Source of the DNA: Pseudomonadota bacterium
GTDB lineage: Bacteria; Pseudomonadota; Gammaproteobacteria; Xanthomonadales; Xanthomonadaceae
Assembly: GCA_023388955.1 (NCBI GenBank)
Contig: JAEWFH010000025.1
Location: 1 to 64,000 of the forward strand
Reading direction: 5' to 3'
Length of the DNA stretch: 64,000 nt
Positions within the stretch are counted from its first letter, which is position 1. The number at the start of each line of letters is the position of its first letter. Made by a program: the position numbers and the translations under genes. Shown piece after piece: positions 52,628 to 60,637 of this stretch. The notes beneath the pieces are model-generated. The model saw only the letters and a list, made by a program, of their open reading frames with translations, ran no database searches and was not told where the DNA came from.

Positions 52628-53173
52628 TCAGTAACGCGGCACCGGGCCGACCGTGCAGGCGTCGCGGCTGTCGCGTGCGCGCGCGGCGACCGGCTCCCAC
52701 TGCGGGTCGCGGGCGGCATACACCAGCGCGACCTGGTGCAGGGTTTCCCAATGGCGGCGGCAGTGCGGGCCGACGCCGGTGCCGGCCTCGATCGCGGCAC
52801 GGGCAAGGCCACGCGCGCCTTCCAGGTCGCGCAGCAGCAGCGCCAGCTCGGCCCGCTGCTGCAACAGCGACGGGTCGCGCGGCGTCAGTTCCAGTGCCTG
52901 GTCGAGGGTGGCGGCGGCCGCTCCGACCTCGCCCGCCTCCAGCTGCCGCGATGCCTGTGCGCGCAGGTCGGCGACCTGGTTCGCGCCCAGCGGGGTGACG
53001 ACCAGCTCCTGGGCGTTGCCATCGTGCCCGGCGGTGCGGATCGCCGCGACCGCGGCGACGGGGTCGAAGGAATCGGCCAGCGGCGCCTGCACCGGTGTGC
53101 TCGCGCACCCGGCCAGCAGCGCCGCGGCGGCCACGGCGACCACGGCCAGAAGCGGGATCCGGTTGTTGCTCAC
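52628..53173 (-). CDS. Lipoprotein with TPR-like repeats
   Basis: A 181-residue predicted lipoprotein: lipobox LLAGC at residues about 19-23, then a helical region with TPR-like pattern (ADLRAQASRQLEAGEVGAAAATLDQALELTPRDPSLLQQRAELALLLRDLEGA, described here by its Ala/Leu spacing at about residues 68-125). The start is GTG 53173, overlapping the mrcB stop (GTGA), so it is coupled to PBP1b. A lipoprotein next to mrcB recalls the LpoB activator of PBP1b in enterics and LpoP in pseudomonads (LpoP is a TPR lipoprotein), so a role as a PBP1b activator is an attractive inference, not shown. Confidence 0.82.
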   Translation of the reverse strand: MSNNRIPLLAVVAVAAAALLAGCASTPVQAPLADSFDPVAAVAAIRTAGHDGNAQELVVTPLGANQVADLRAQASRQLEAGEVGAAAATLDQALELTPRDPSLLQQRAELALLLRDLEGARGLARAAIEAGTGVGPHCRRHWETLHQVALVYAARDPQWEPVAARARDSRDACTVGPVPRY

Positions 53174-55569
53174 TGCCTGTCCTCCGGTTGTTCTTCCCGC
53201 CGCCCCTCATCGGAACGGTCCTCGCCGCGGCCGATTCCCAGCCATTCCAGCAGGCCGCGCCGCTCGCGCTCGACCGGCTCGGGCTCCGGCGGCTGGCACG
53301 GCACCCAGGCCGGGGCGAAGTTGGCCACGAAGGCGAACCGCCGTGCACCCGGGCACCCTGCGTCGGTGACGTTGGAGCCGACCACCCAGCGCCAGTCCAC
53401 GCCTTCCTCGCCCGCCTCCAGCGTGCTGGTGGGCAGCTTGGCGAACAGCTGCGACCACACCCGCATCGCACCGGTGGAGCCGTACAGGCCGGTCGGTTCG
53501 TTGTCGTCGTTGCCGACCCAGGCCACCGCCAGGTGGTCGCCGGTGTAGCCGGCGAACCAGCTGTCGCGGCTGTCGTTGCTGGTGCCGGTCTTGCCGGCTG
53601 CCTCCAGCCCGCCCAATCCGTCGGCGACCAGGCGCCGGCCGGTACCCGAGCGCACCGCTTCCTGCAGGGCGATGGTGGTCAGGCGCGCGGCGATCGCATC
53701 GCTCTCGTTGGCCGGGGCCGGTGGCTGGTCGTAGCGGTTGAGCGCCCGGCCCTCGCCATCGAGCACCCCGCGGACCGCGCGCAGCGGCTGGATCTCGCCG
53801 CCGGAAGCGACGAACTGGTACAGCTGCGCCATCGCGTACGGGCTCTGGTCGGTCGAACCGAGGATCAGCGACGGGTTGGCCGTCACCTTCAGCCCGGCCA
53901 GGTCCTGCAGCAGGCCGGCGATCACCGCCGGACCCACCTCCATGCCGACCCGCACCGTCGCCTGGTTGTAGGAGTGCGCCAGCGCGTCGATCAGCCGCAC
54001 GCTGCCGTGGCTCCTGCCGTCCGAGTTGCCCGGGCTCCAGACCTGGCCGTTGTCCAGGGTGATGCTGACCGGGCTGTCGTCGACCCAGCTGGCCAACGAC
54101 CACTCGCGCGGGTTGGCCAGCGCCATCAGGTAGACGAAGGGCTTGATCAGCGAGCCGACCGGCCGCTGCGCCTCGATCGCGCGGTTGAAGCCATGGGCGG
54201 CGGGGGTGCCGCTGCCGACCACCGCCAGGATCTCGCCCTGGTGCACGTCGGTCAGCACCAGCGCGGCCTCCAGGTCGGGACGGCTGTCGCTGGCCAGCGA
54301 CTTCAGGGTGCCGGCCACCGCGCCTTCGGCATAGGCCTGGGCGGACGGCGACATGGCGGTCATCACCGCCAGCCCGGCGCCGGCCAGGGCGTCGGTGGTG
54401 TAGTCGTTGGCCAGGTGCCTGCGGACCACGTCGACATAGGCCGGGAAGCGGTTGGCGCTGGTGGTTCCCGGGCGCGGGGTGACGCCCAGCGGGGCCTCCA
54501 GCGCACGCTGGTATTCCGCATCCGATATCAGGCCGGTCTCGTGCATCTCGCCGAGCACGAAGTCACGCCGTGCCTGCGCCCGCTCCGGATGCCGCCGCGG
54601 GTCGTAGTAGGACGGGCCGCGCACCACGCCGATCAGCATCGCGATGTGTTCGGTGGACAGCTCGTCCAGGTCGCGGCCGAACCAGAACTCCGCCGCCGCC
54701 GACACGCCGTGGATCGCCTGCGAGCCGCGCTGGCCCCAGTACACCTGGTTGAAATAGGCCTCCAGGATGGCCTGCTTGTCGTAGCGGGCCTCGATCAGCA
54801 CCGCATAGATCATCTCGTTGATCTTGCGGGTCCACGTCTGCTCGCGGCCGATCCCGAGCAGGCCGCTGCGGGCCAGCTGCTGGGTCAGCGTGCTGGCGCC
54901 CTGGCGCTTCTCGCCGGCCTTCAGGTTGACCCACAGCGCGCGCATGATGCCGCTGAGGTCCAGGCCGTGGTGGTGGGCGAAATCGCGGTCTTCCACCGCC
55001 TGCAGGCCGGTGACCAGCAGCTCGGGGACCTCGTGCAGCTGCACCAGCCGGCGCTCTTCCTGCTGCTGCCCGTACAGGGTGGCGATGCGGGCCGGGTCCA
55101 GCCGGGTGGAGGCGAGGGCCTCGCCGCCGGCCTCGCGCAGCCTGGAGACCTGGCCCCCGCCCACCGCCAGCTCGACCTGGCGCGGCGCCACCGCACCGGC
55201 GACGTCGTTGAAGCCACGGCTGGAAATCTTCCACTGCGCGCCTTCGCGCAGGTAGGTGCCGGGGCGCACGCCATCGGCTTCCTGGTAGCCGGCGGCATCC
55301 AGCTCGGTCTTGAGCGTGGCCGAGTCCATCGGCATGCCGGAGGCCAGTTCCAGCGGGCGTGCGTAGACGCGCGTGGGCAGCTGCCAGCGCAACTGGTCGA
55401 AACGCTCGCTTACCTCGTGGTTGAGGTAGAGCGTGTACGGCACCAGGAAGCCCGCCACCAGGCCGGCCGCCGCCAGCACCCAGGTGAGGATGCGCCGCGG
55501 CCACGGTGACGGGTGGTCGGGGTCCTTCGGAACGGGATCGCGCTCGGGGTTCGTTCGGGTTCGCGCCAC
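53170..55569 (-). CDS. mrcB: Penicillin-binding protein 1B (bifunctional glycosyltransferase/transpeptidase)
   Basis: A 799-residue class A PBP polymerising and crosslinking peptidoglycan. One N-terminal transmembrane helix (about residues 24-46), a UB2H-like domain, then the GT51 domain with AVEDRDFAHHHGLD (catalytic Glu), GASTLTQQLARSGLL and RKINEMIYAVLIE. The transpeptidase domain shows SxxK in PVGSLIKPFVYL, SxN in SYNQATVRVG and KTGTSNDSRDSWFAGY. The start is taken as GTG 55569 (MARTRTNPERDP); the frame is open to 55674, and no clear Shine-Dalgarno fixes the start. It is divergent from the glycosyltransferase gene and followed by the overlapping TPR-like lipoprotein. Confidence 0.94.
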   Translation of the reverse strand: MARTRTNPERDPVPKDPDHPSPWPRRILTWVLAAAGLVAGFLVPYTLYLNHEVSERFDQLRWQLPTRVYARPLELASGMPMDSATLKTELDAAGYQEADGVRPGTYLREGAQWKISSRGFNDVAGAVAPRQVELAVGGGQVSRLREAGGEALASTRLDPARIATLYGQQQEERRLVQLHEVPELLVTGLQAVEDRDFAHHHGLDLSGIMRALWVNLKAGEKRQGASTLTQQLARSGLLGIGREQTWTRKINEMIYAVLIEARYDKQAILEAYFNQVYWGQRGSQAIHGVSAAAEFWFGRDLDELSTEHIAMLIGVVRGPSYYDPRRHPERAQARRDFVLGEMHETGLISDAEYQRALEAPLGVTPRPGTTSANRFPAYVDVVRRHLANDYTTDALAGAGLAVMTAMSPSAQAYAEGAVAGTLKSLASDSRPDLEAALVLTDVHQGEILAVVGSGTPAAHGFNRAIEAQRPVGSLIKPFVYLMALANPREWSLASWVDDSPVSITLDNGQVWSPGNSDGRSHGSVRLIDALAHSYNQATVRVGMEVGPAVIAGLLQDLAGLKVTANPSLILGSTDQSPYAMAQLYQFVASGGEIQPLRAVRGVLDGEGRALNRYDQPPAPANESDAIAARLTTIALQEAVRSGTGRRLVADGLGGLEAAGKTGTSNDSRDSWFAGYTGDHLAVAWVGNDDNEPTGLYGSTGAMRVWSQLFAKLPTSTLEAGEEGVDWRWVVGSNVTDAGCPGARRFAFVANFAPAWVPCQPPEPEPVERERRGLLEWLGIGRGEDRSDEGRREEQPEDRQ

Positions 55570-55640
55570 GGCCAAGCCAGGAATGTCAGGGCCGTGCCCC
55601 AGGTGGTCCCGGAGTCTATCGCAGCGGCGGTGAGGCACCC

Positions 55641-55658
55641 CATGCCTATCGCGGCATG
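55641..55658. repeat. Small inverted repeat in the mrcB/glycosyltransferase spacer
   Basis: CATGCC (55641-55646) and GGCATG (55653-55658) flank TATCGC in the 157-base divergent spacer. It could be an operator; the 6-bp arms are short enough to be chance. Confidence 0.3.
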
Positions 55659-55726
55659 GCCGGCACCGGTTCATGCGCGCGGGCGCCTATCATTGCCGGT
55701 CCACCCGACGCCGGACCGCTGCCTGG

Positions 55727-57820
55727 ATGCCGATTTCCACGGCCGACCTGAGATTCCTGATCGACCGTGCGACCGGCCTGGCCTGGCGCGGCCTGTCCAG
55801 CCTGCGCAGCCGCGGACTGCGCCCGACCCTGGAGCGGGTGGCGCGGCAGCTGCGCCCGGTCCCGGTTGCGCGCCGGGGTCGCATCTGGATGCCTGGCGAG
55901 CAGGCCTTCGCCCCCTTCGCGATGCCCTGCAGCGACGCGCCCCGTGCCAGCGTGGTGATCCCGGTGTTCAACCAGTCCGCGCACACGGTGCGCTGCCTGC
56001 GCGCCCTGGCCGCGCACCCGCCAACCGCCCCGGTGGAGGTGATCGTCGTCGATGACGGCTCCAGCGACGACACCCTGGCACTGCTGCGCCAGGTCGAGGG
56101 CCTGCGCCTGCACCCGCGCCCGGCCAACGGCGGCTTCATCGCCGCCTGCAACGACGGCCTGGCGCTGGCGCGGGGGGAGTACGTGGTCTTCCTCAACAAC
56201 GACACCGTGCCGCAGCCGGGCTGGCTGGACACGCTGCTGGATACCTTCGCGGCCGAACCGGGCACCGGGATCGCCGGCGCCCGGCTGCTGTACCCGGACG
56301 GGCGGCTGCAGGAGGCCGGCGGTGCGATCTACCGCGACGGTTCCGCCGACAAGCTCGGCCGGCTGCGCGAACCGGCCCATCCGGCCTTCTCGTACCTGCG
56401 CCGGGTCGACTACTGCTCCGGTGCGGCGATCGCCCTGCCACGCGCATTGATGCGGGAGCTGGGCGGCTTCGACACCCACTACGCACCGGCGTTCTACGAA
56501 GACACCGACCTGGCGATGAAGATCCGCGCGCGCGGGCTGCAGGTGCTGTGCAACCCGTTTTCCGAAGTGGTGCACGTGGAAGGCGCGACCGCCGGCACCG
56601 ACACCCGGCACGGGGTGAAGGCGCACCAGGTCGTCAACCAGCAGCGCTTTGCCGGACGCTGGACCGATGCGCTGGCCGGGCACCCCGCCCCGGGCGCCCC
56701 GGAAACCACGCTCACCGACCGCCTGTACGGTCGCACTGTGCTGGTGGTGGACGCGCTGACCCCGCGCCCGGACCGCGACTCGGGCTCGATGCGGCTGGTC
56801 AACCTGATGCGGCTGCTGCGCGAGGAAGGTGCGCACGTGGTCTTCGCTGCCGCCGACCGCGCCCACGACGGCGAGTACACCCAAGCCCTGCAGCGGCTGG
56901 GCATCGAGGCCTGGCACGCACCGCAGATGGCGCGCTGGCCGGCCTGGCTGCGCGAGCATGGTCCGCGCTTCGACCTCGCCCTGGTCAGCCGCCACTACGT
57001 CATGCGCGAGATGCTGCCGCTGCTGCGCCGCCATGCACCCCGGGCGAAGCTGGTGTTCGACAGCGTCGACCTGCACTACCTGCGCGAGCGCCGTGGCGCG
57101 GAGGTATCCGGCGGTGCCGCCGCCCTGCGGGCGGCCAACCGCACCCGCGCGCTGGAGCTGGACGTCATCGGGCGCAGCGACGCGACCCTGGTGGTCAGCG
57201 GGGTGGAGCGCGCGCTGCTGGCCGAAGACGCGCCCGATGCCCGGGTCGAGGTGCTGTCCAACCTGCACGAACCCGGCGGCGAAGGCCGGCCGCTGGAGCA
57301 GCGCCGGGACGTGATGTTCGTCGGCGGCTTCCGCCATCCGCCCAACGTGGACGCGGTGCTGTGGTTCGCCACGGAAATCTGGCCGCGGGTGCTGGAGCGG
57401 CGCCCCGACGCCATCTTCCACTGCATTGGCGGCGACGTGCCAGCCCCCATCGCCGCTCTGGCCGGGCAACCCGGCGTGCGCATCCACGGCCACGTGCCCG
57501 ACCTGGCGCCGTGGCTGGAGGGCTGCCGGGTCGCGGTCGCGCCGCTGCGCTATGGCGCCGGGGTCAAGGGCAAGGTCAACCAGCCGATGGCCCACGGCCT
57601 GCCGGTGGTGGCGACCCACTGCGCGGTGGAGGGCATGCACCTGCTGCCTGGCGAGGACGTGATGCTGGCCGGCGAGGCGGACAGCTTCGCCGCGGCCGTC
57701 CTGCAACTGTTCGACGACGACGCCCTGTGGCGGCGCCTGTCGGCGAACGGACGCGAGAACGTGCGCCGGCACTTCTCCCCCGATGCCGCGCGCGCCGTGG
57801 TCCGCCAGCTGCTGGCCTGA
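55727..57820 (+). CDS. Two-domain glycosyltransferase (GT2 fused to GT4)
   Basis: A 697-residue cytoplasmic or membrane-associated enzyme with two catalytic modules. Residues about 75-310 are a GT-A fold of family GT2: ASVVIPVFNQSAHT, VIVVDDGSSDDT, the metal-binding FLNNDTVPQPGW, YPDGRLQEAGG and YEDTDLAMKIRARG (ED catalytic base). Residues about 335-697 are a GT-B fold of family GT4: VVDALTPRPDRDSGSMRL, FVGGFRHPPNVDAV, VRIHGHVPDLAPWLEGC, and PLRYGAGVKGKVNQPMAHGLPVV with a nucleotide-sugar Glu region. Such fusions build O-antigen, capsule or exopolysaccharide; the acceptor is unknown and no polysaccharide cluster surrounds it. Confidence 0.92.
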   Translation: MPISTADLRFLIDRATGLAWRGLSSLRSRGLRPTLERVARQLRPVPVARRGRIWMPGEQAFAPFAMPCSDAPRASVVIPVFNQSAHTVRCLRALAAHPPTAPVEVIVVDDGSSDDTLALLRQVEGLRLHPRPANGGFIAACNDGLALARGEYVVFLNNDTVPQPGWLDTLLDTFAAEPGTGIAGARLLYPDGRLQEAGGAIYRDGSADKLGRLREPAHPAFSYLRRVDYCSGAAIALPRALMRELGGFDTHYAPAFYEDTDLAMKIRARGLQVLCNPFSEVVHVEGATAGTDTRHGVKAHQVVNQQRFAGRWTDALAGHPAPGAPETTLTDRLYGRTVLVVDALTPRPDRDSGSMRLVNLMRLLREEGAHVVFAAADRAHDGEYTQALQRLGIEAWHAPQMARWPAWLREHGPRFDLALVSRHYVMREMLPLLRRHAPRAKLVFDSVDLHYLRERRGAEVSGGAAALRAANRTRALELDVIGRSDATLVVSGVERALLAEDAPDARVEVLSNLHEPGGEGRPLEQRRDVMFVGGFRHPPNVDAVLWFATEIWPRVLERRPDAIFHCIGGDVPAPIAALAGQPGVRIHGHVPDLAPWLEGCRVAVAPLRYGAGVKGKVNQPMAHGLPVVATHCAVEGMHLLPGEDVMLAGEADSFAAAVLQLFDDDALWRRLSANGRENVRRHFSPDAARAVVRQLLA

Positions 57821-57832
57821 GCCGGCGCCCGC

Positions 57833-59995
57833 TCAGGCGCGCCGCGCCTCCTCCACGCCCGCCAGCCCGGAGAAACGCCCCAGCAACGTCGACAACTGGC
57901 CGAAGTCGGACACCTTCAGCCGCATCCGGATCCGCACCCGGGCTCCGTTGCGCTCGGAATCGGTGTTGACCGAAAGCAGATGCACGTTGGCCTGCGCGAT
58001 CAGGTTGGTGATTTCCTTGAGCAGCCACTTGCGGTCGACCGCGACCACCTCGACGTCGACCTGGTAGCCGCCGCGTGCGCTGCCCCACTCCACCTCCAGC
58101 ACCCGCTCCGGATGCCCGTCCTCCAGCCGCCGCAGGGTGGCGCAGGAGGCACGGTGTACGGTCACCCCCCGGCCCCGGGTCAGGTAGCCGGCGATGGCAT
58201 CGCCCGGTACCGGCTGGCAGCAGCGCGCCATCTGCACCAGCAGGTTGTCGACGCCCTGGACAGTGAACGCATCGGAGTGGGCCCGCGCCGGCCCGCTGGA
58301 CTTCGACACCGGCACTGCGGGTGCGACCGGCTCGGGCGCGTTGCGCGCGCGTTCGTGCTCGGCCAACAGGCGCCCGATCTGGTGCGGACCCAGGTCGCCC
58401 AGGGCGACCAGCACGTACAGCTCGCCTTCGCCGTCGAGGTGGAAGCGCTCGCAGGCCGGCCCCAGGTCGGCGCCGAGCAGGCCCAGCCGCCGCAGTTCCT
58501 TGTCCAGCAGTTCCTTGCCCTCGGCCTCGTTGCGGGCCCGGTCGAGCTTGTGGAACCAGGCGCGCACCTTCTCCCGCGAGCGGCTGCTGGCCAGGAAGCC
58601 GTTGGATTCCAGCAGCCAGTCGCGGCGCGGCTCACCGGTCTTCGCGGTCATGATCTCGACCCGGTCACCGCTCTGCAGGCGGTGGTTGAGTGGCACGATG
58701 CGGCCGTCGACCTTGGCCCCGCGGCAGCGGTGGCCGACCTCGGTATGCACCCGGTAGGCGAAGTCCAGCGGCGTGGCGCCGGCCGGCAGGTCGATCACCT
58801 CCCCGCGCGGGGTGAGCACGTAGATGCGCTCCTCGACCAGCTCGGTGTCCAGCTCGCCGGCCAGGATCGCGTCGTCGGTGCCGCCGCCGGATTCCAGCAG
58901 CCGGCGCATCCAGGCCACCTTGCGCTCCAGCGCCGCATCGGCACCGCCACCTTCCTTGTACTTCCAGTGCGCGGCCACGCCCATCTCGGCCTGGCGGTGC
59001 ATGTCGAAGGTGCGGATCTGCACCTCCAGGGTCTTGCCCTCCGGCCCGACCACCGCGGTGTGCAGCGAGCGGTAGTCGTTGGGCTTGGGCCGGGCGATGT
59101 AGTCGTCGAACTCGCTGGGGATCGGCATCCAGGTCGCGTGCACCACCCCCAGGGCGGCGTAACAGGCGGCGACGTCGTCGACCAGGATCCGCACCGCGCG
59201 CAGGTCGTAGAGCTCGCCGATGGGCGCCTGCTTGCGCTGCATCTTCCGCCAGATGCTGTAGATGTGTTTGGGCCGTCCGGCCACCTCGGCGCGGATGCCA
59301 TGGCCGGCCATGGCGGCATCAAGGGTGCCGATGACCTCGCGGATGTAGCGCTCGCGGTCGGCGCGCTTTTCGTCCAGCAGCCGCGCGATCTGCTTGTAGG
59401 TGTCGCCGTGCAGGTGGCGGAAGGCCAGGTCCTCCAGCTGCCACTTCAGCTGCCAGATGCCGAGGCGGTTGGCCAGCGGGGCATGGATGTCGCGGGCCAG
59501 CCGGGCCAGTGCCAGCCGCCTCTCCTCCGGCAGCGCCATCGCGTGTTGCATCCGCGCCAGCTGCCGGGCCAGCAGGATCGGCACCACCCGCAGGTCGCGC
59601 ACCATGGCCAGCAGCAACCGGCGCAGGCCCTCGCTGCCGGCGCCGTGGTGGTGCTCCTCGCGCTCGGCGTGCAACGCCCACACCGGGGACGCGGCGCGCT
59701 GCCCCTCCAGCAAGCCGGCGATGCGCGGATACTCGCGTTCCAGCGCCTCCCCGCCCAGGGCCTCCAGCATCCGCGGCCAGGTGTGCAGCAGGGCCGCGGC
59801 GAGGGTGTCGCCATCGGCATCCAGCAGCGCCAGCGCCTCCAGCATCGCCGCGACCACCTCCGGCGGATCATGCGCGTCCGCCGTGGCATCCGCGGCGGTG
59901 GCCGCCACGCGCATGCGCTCCAGCAGTGCGGGCGGGATCCGGTTGGCGGGAGGGCGTTCCAGCAGGGCGGAAAGGTCGGGGGCGGGAGCGCTCAT
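57833..59995 (-). CDS. relA: (p)ppGpp synthetase RelA (synthetase only)
   Basis: A 720-residue ribosome-associated alarmone synthase activated by uncharged tRNA. The N-terminal region corresponds to the HD hydrolase domain but is degenerate: the His-Asp pair is replaced by LLHTW near residue 70. The synthetase domain is intact (GRPKHIYSIWRKM, ELYDLRAVRI, EFDDYIARPKPNDYRSLHT, LEVQIRTFDMH, GVAAHWKYKEG at about 235-350). A TGS domain (RIYVLTPRGEVIDLPAGATP near 395), a zinc-finger-like region with MARCCQPVPGD near 600, and a C-terminal ACT domain (about 640-718) follow. The length is near E. coli RelA (744). Divergent from the small secreted gene at 60071. Confidence 0.95.
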   Translation of the reverse strand: MSAPAPDLSALLERPPANRIPPALLERMRVAATAADATADAHDPPEVVAAMLEALALLDADGDTLAAALLHTWPRMLEALGGEALEREYPRIAGLLEGQRAASPVWALHAEREEHHHGAGSEGLRRLLLAMVRDLRVVPILLARQLARMQHAMALPEERRLALARLARDIHAPLANRLGIWQLKWQLEDLAFRHLHGDTYKQIARLLDEKRADRERYIREVIGTLDAAMAGHGIRAEVAGRPKHIYSIWRKMQRKQAPIGELYDLRAVRILVDDVAACYAALGVVHATWMPIPSEFDDYIARPKPNDYRSLHTAVVGPEGKTLEVQIRTFDMHRQAEMGVAAHWKYKEGGGADAALERKVAWMRRLLESGGGTDDAILAGELDTELVEERIYVLTPRGEVIDLPAGATPLDFAYRVHTEVGHRCRGAKVDGRIVPLNHRLQSGDRVEIMTAKTGEPRRDWLLESNGFLASSRSREKVRAWFHKLDRARNEAEGKELLDKELRRLGLLGADLGPACERFHLDGEGELYVLVALGDLGPHQIGRLLAEHERARNAPEPVAPAVPVSKSSGPARAHSDAFTVQGVDNLLVQMARCCQPVPGDAIAGYLTRGRGVTVHRASCATLRRLEDGHPERVLEVEWGSARGGYQVDVEVVAVDRKWLLKEITNLIAQANVHLLSVNTDSERNGARVRIRMRLKVSDFGQLSTLLGRFSGLAGVEEARRA

Positions 59996-60070
59996 TGCGA
60001 GCCGGGGCGTGTACCGGGCGGTGGGAATGTATGCCTACACTAGCCGCCCACCGTCTGCAGGAACAGTTCG

Positions 60071-60580
60071 ATGCGTGACTACCGCCTACTTCCGCCCCGC
60101 CTTCGCCTGCCACTGCTTGCGGTGGCGCTGGCTGCCGCGTTGCCCGCGGCCGCCCAACAACCCGGGGTCCCGATCGAGCGGCAGATGACCGCCGAGGAAT
60201 TCATGGCCGCAGGGCTGCACAAACTGGAGCCGACCGAGCTGGCACGGCTGAACGAATGGTTGGGGCACGCCGTCAAGGAGGAGTCCCGCCGGGTGGCCGA
60301 GCGCACCGAGGAGCGGGTCGTGCAGGAGCGCCGTGGCTTCCTTTCCGCACGGAGCGGGGAGCAGGTGGAGGCCCGGCTGGATGGCCGTTTCGATGGTTTC
60401 GGCAAGGGTCGCCGTTTCCGCCTGGAGAACGGGCAGGTGTGGGTGCAGACGGATGCGGCGACGCTGCCCGGGGTAAGCCTCGACAGTCCGGCCGTCACCA
60501 TCGCCCCCGGGATGCTTGGCGTCTGGTACATGCGCGTGGACGGGTACAACACGCGGGCCAAGGTGGAGCGGGTGGAGTAG
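60071..60580 (+). CDS. Small secreted protein of unknown function
   Basis: A 169-residue protein with a signal peptide (cleavage likely after LPAAAQ, near residue 29). The mature part has a Glu/Arg-rich helix (about 45-95, EPTELARLNEWLGHAV, RVAERTEERVVQERRG) followed by a small beta-rich domain (RFDGFGKGRRFRLENGQVWVQTDAA, WYMRVDGYNTRAKVERVE). The C-terminal pattern resembles proteins in which a short SH3-like or barrel fold carries a conserved NGQxW motif. ATG 60071 has AGGAA eight bases upstream. Function unknown; periplasmic. Confidence 0.82.
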   Translation: MRDYRLLPPRLRLPLLAVALAAALPAAAQQPGVPIERQMTAEEFMAAGLHKLEPTELARLNEWLGHAVKEESRRVAERTEERVVQERRGFLSARSGEQVEARLDGRFDGFGKGRRFRLENGQVWVQTDAATLPGVSLDSPAVTIAPGMLGVWYMRVDGYNTRAKVERVE

Positions 60581-60608
60581 GACGGGACGCCGAGGGCCCT
60601 CACCCCGG

Positions 60609-60634
60609 CCCCTCTCCCACCTGCGGGAGAGGGG
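60609..60634. repeat. Dispersed-type palindromic repeat between convergent genes
   Basis: CCCCTCTCCC (60609-60618) and GGGAGAGGGG (60625-60634) form a perfect 10-bp stem with loop ACCTGC, preceded by CCCTCACCCCGG. This sequence type is commonly scattered through intergenic regions of xanthomonads and other proteobacteria. Here it lies in the 57-base gap before the hrpA stop and may end both transcripts. Confidence 0.75.
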
Positions 60635-60637
60635 TTC

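Noticed and set aside
50523..53471. 982-residue version of the helicase
   Set aside because: The extra 282 residues are antisense-like sequence over the lipoprotein and mrcB genes; GTG 52625 after the upstream stop gives the family length.
60031..60041. TACACT as a promoter for the small secreted gene or relA
   Set aside because: No -35 at proper distance on either strand; could be chance.
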